14,856 nucleotides of DNA from Flavobacteriaceae bacterium (GTDB lineage: Bacteria; Bacteroidota; Bacteroidia; Flavobacteriales; Flavobacteriaceae). Within the stretch, counting starts at the first letter, position 1, and every line of letters begins with the position of its first letter. The stretch is from positions 1 through 14,856 of the forward strand of contig DAOUPU010000043.1 of NCBI GenBank assembly GCA_030625995.1, in the 5' to 3' direction. Under the pieces are notes generated by a model. That model searched no databases and was not told the DNA's origin. It saw only the letters and a program-made list of their open reading frames with translations. Position numbers and translations under genes: made by a program. Of the stretch, positions 14,236 to 14,856 are shown one piece after another.

Positions 14236-14856
14236 ATGCAAAGAGATCAATTGATTTTTGACTTAATCCAAGAAGAAAAAGAAAGACAAACAAACGGATT
14301 AGAACTTATTGCTTCGGAAAATTTTGTGAGCGAACAGGTTATGGAAGCAGCCGGGTCAGTTTTAACAAATAAATATGCCGAAGGATATCCCGGAAAACGT
14401 TATTATGGAGGATGCGAAGTGGTAGACGTAGTCGAACAAATTGCCATTGACAGAGCAAAAGAAATTTTTGGGGCTGAATACGTGAATGTTCAACCACATT
14501 CAGGTTCGCAGGCAAATGCTGCTGCTTATCAGGCCGTACTAAAACCAGGGGATACTATTTTAGGATTTGATCTGTCACATGGCGGGCATTTAACCCATGG
14601 ATCTCCAGTCAATTTTTCGGGTAAACTGTATAAAACATCATTTTATGGGGTGGAAAAAGAGACCGGTGTTTTAAACTATGATAAAATTCAAGAGATAGCT
14701 AATGAGGTAAAACCCCAAATGATAATTGCCGGTGCTTCAGCCTATTCCAGAGATATAAATTTTAAACGCTTTAGGGAAATTGCTGATAGTGTTGGTGCAA
14801 TTTTACTGGCAGATATTTCACATCCAGCGGGTTTAATTGCTAAAGGTATTTTATCC
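14236..14856 (+). CDS. glyA: Serine hydroxymethyltransferase (N-terminal half, runs off right edge)
   Basis: GlyA is the PLP enzyme that converts serine and tetrahydrofolate to glycine and 5,10-methylene-tetrahydrofolate (EC 2.1.2.1), the main source of one-carbon units. The first 207 codons are present, about half of the usual 415-430. Visible family segments are ELIASENF (23-30), NKYAEGYPGKRYYGG (45-59), PHSGSQAN (88-95), SHGGHLTHGSPVN (114-126) and the PLP-pyridine aspartate in ADISHPAGLIA (near 193-203). The PLP-binding lysine lies beyond the window. The ATG at 14236 is preceded by AAAGG about 9 nt upstream, one of the few Shine-Dalgarno-like sequences in the window. Confidence 0.97.
   Translation, partial: MQRDQLIFDLIQEEKERQTNGLELIASENFVSEQVMEAAGSVLTNKYAEGYPGKRYYGGCEVVDVVEQIAIDRAKEIFGAEYVNVQPHSGSQANAAAYQAVLKPGDTILGFDLSHGGHLTHGSPVNFSGKLYKTSFYGVEKETGVLNYDKIQEIANEVKPQMIIAGASAYSRDINFKRFREIADSVGAILLADISHPAGLIAKGILS

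Overview
The window looks like the chromosome of a Bacteroidetes bacterium, most likely a member of the Flavobacteriaceae. The DNA is AT-rich and Shine-Dalgarno sequences are mostly weak or absent. Several intergenic regions carry the Bacteroidetes promoter signature (TTG, about 20 nt, then TAnnTTTG). The gene set also fits: a GT2-DUF2062 protein, an MMPL-acyltransferase fusion, monofunctional proline dehydrogenase and YtxJ. No mobile elements, CRISPR arrays, rRNA or tRNA genes were seen. Coding density is very high and no gene-free stretch reaches 300 bases.

Left part (1-5687, minus strand): a tightly packed four-gene operon runs off the left edge. In transcription order it encodes a small exported protein of unknown function (164 aa), a GT2 glycosyltransferase with a C-terminal DUF2062 membrane domain, a 1229-aa MMPL/RND-type exporter fused to a glycerolipid-type acyltransferase and a methyltransferase-like tail, and the N-terminal part of a phytoene-desaturase-like FAD oxidoreductase. 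The gene junctions are +9 nt, -8 nt and -4 nt, so the products are probably co-translated. The combination resembles the glycosyltransferase/acyltransferase/exporter/oxidoreductase section of flexirubin (dialkylresorcinol-aryl polyene) pigment clusters. This would be the edge of such a cluster, but no ketosynthase or aromatic ammonia-lyase is inside the window, so the assignment is inferred.

Middle (5811-10198): hutI (imidazolonepropionase, histidine degradation) and a secreted esterase-like hydrolase lie on the minus strand. hutI is divergent from a second exported serine hydrolase (468 aa) across a region of about 100-150 bp with promoter-like elements on both strands.

Right part (10205-14856): aroB (shikimate pathway) is convergent with the 468-aa hydrolase, only 6 bp apart, and divergent from proline dehydrogenase. 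Proline dehydrogenase heads a compact plus-strand run with a membrane metallophosphoesterase and ytxJ (bacillithiol-linked thioredoxin-like protein). The 5' two-fifths to one-half of glyA (serine hydroxymethyltransferase), behind its own probable promoter, closes the window. Most of this right part is housekeeping metabolism. The most unusual object is the three-part exporter protein.
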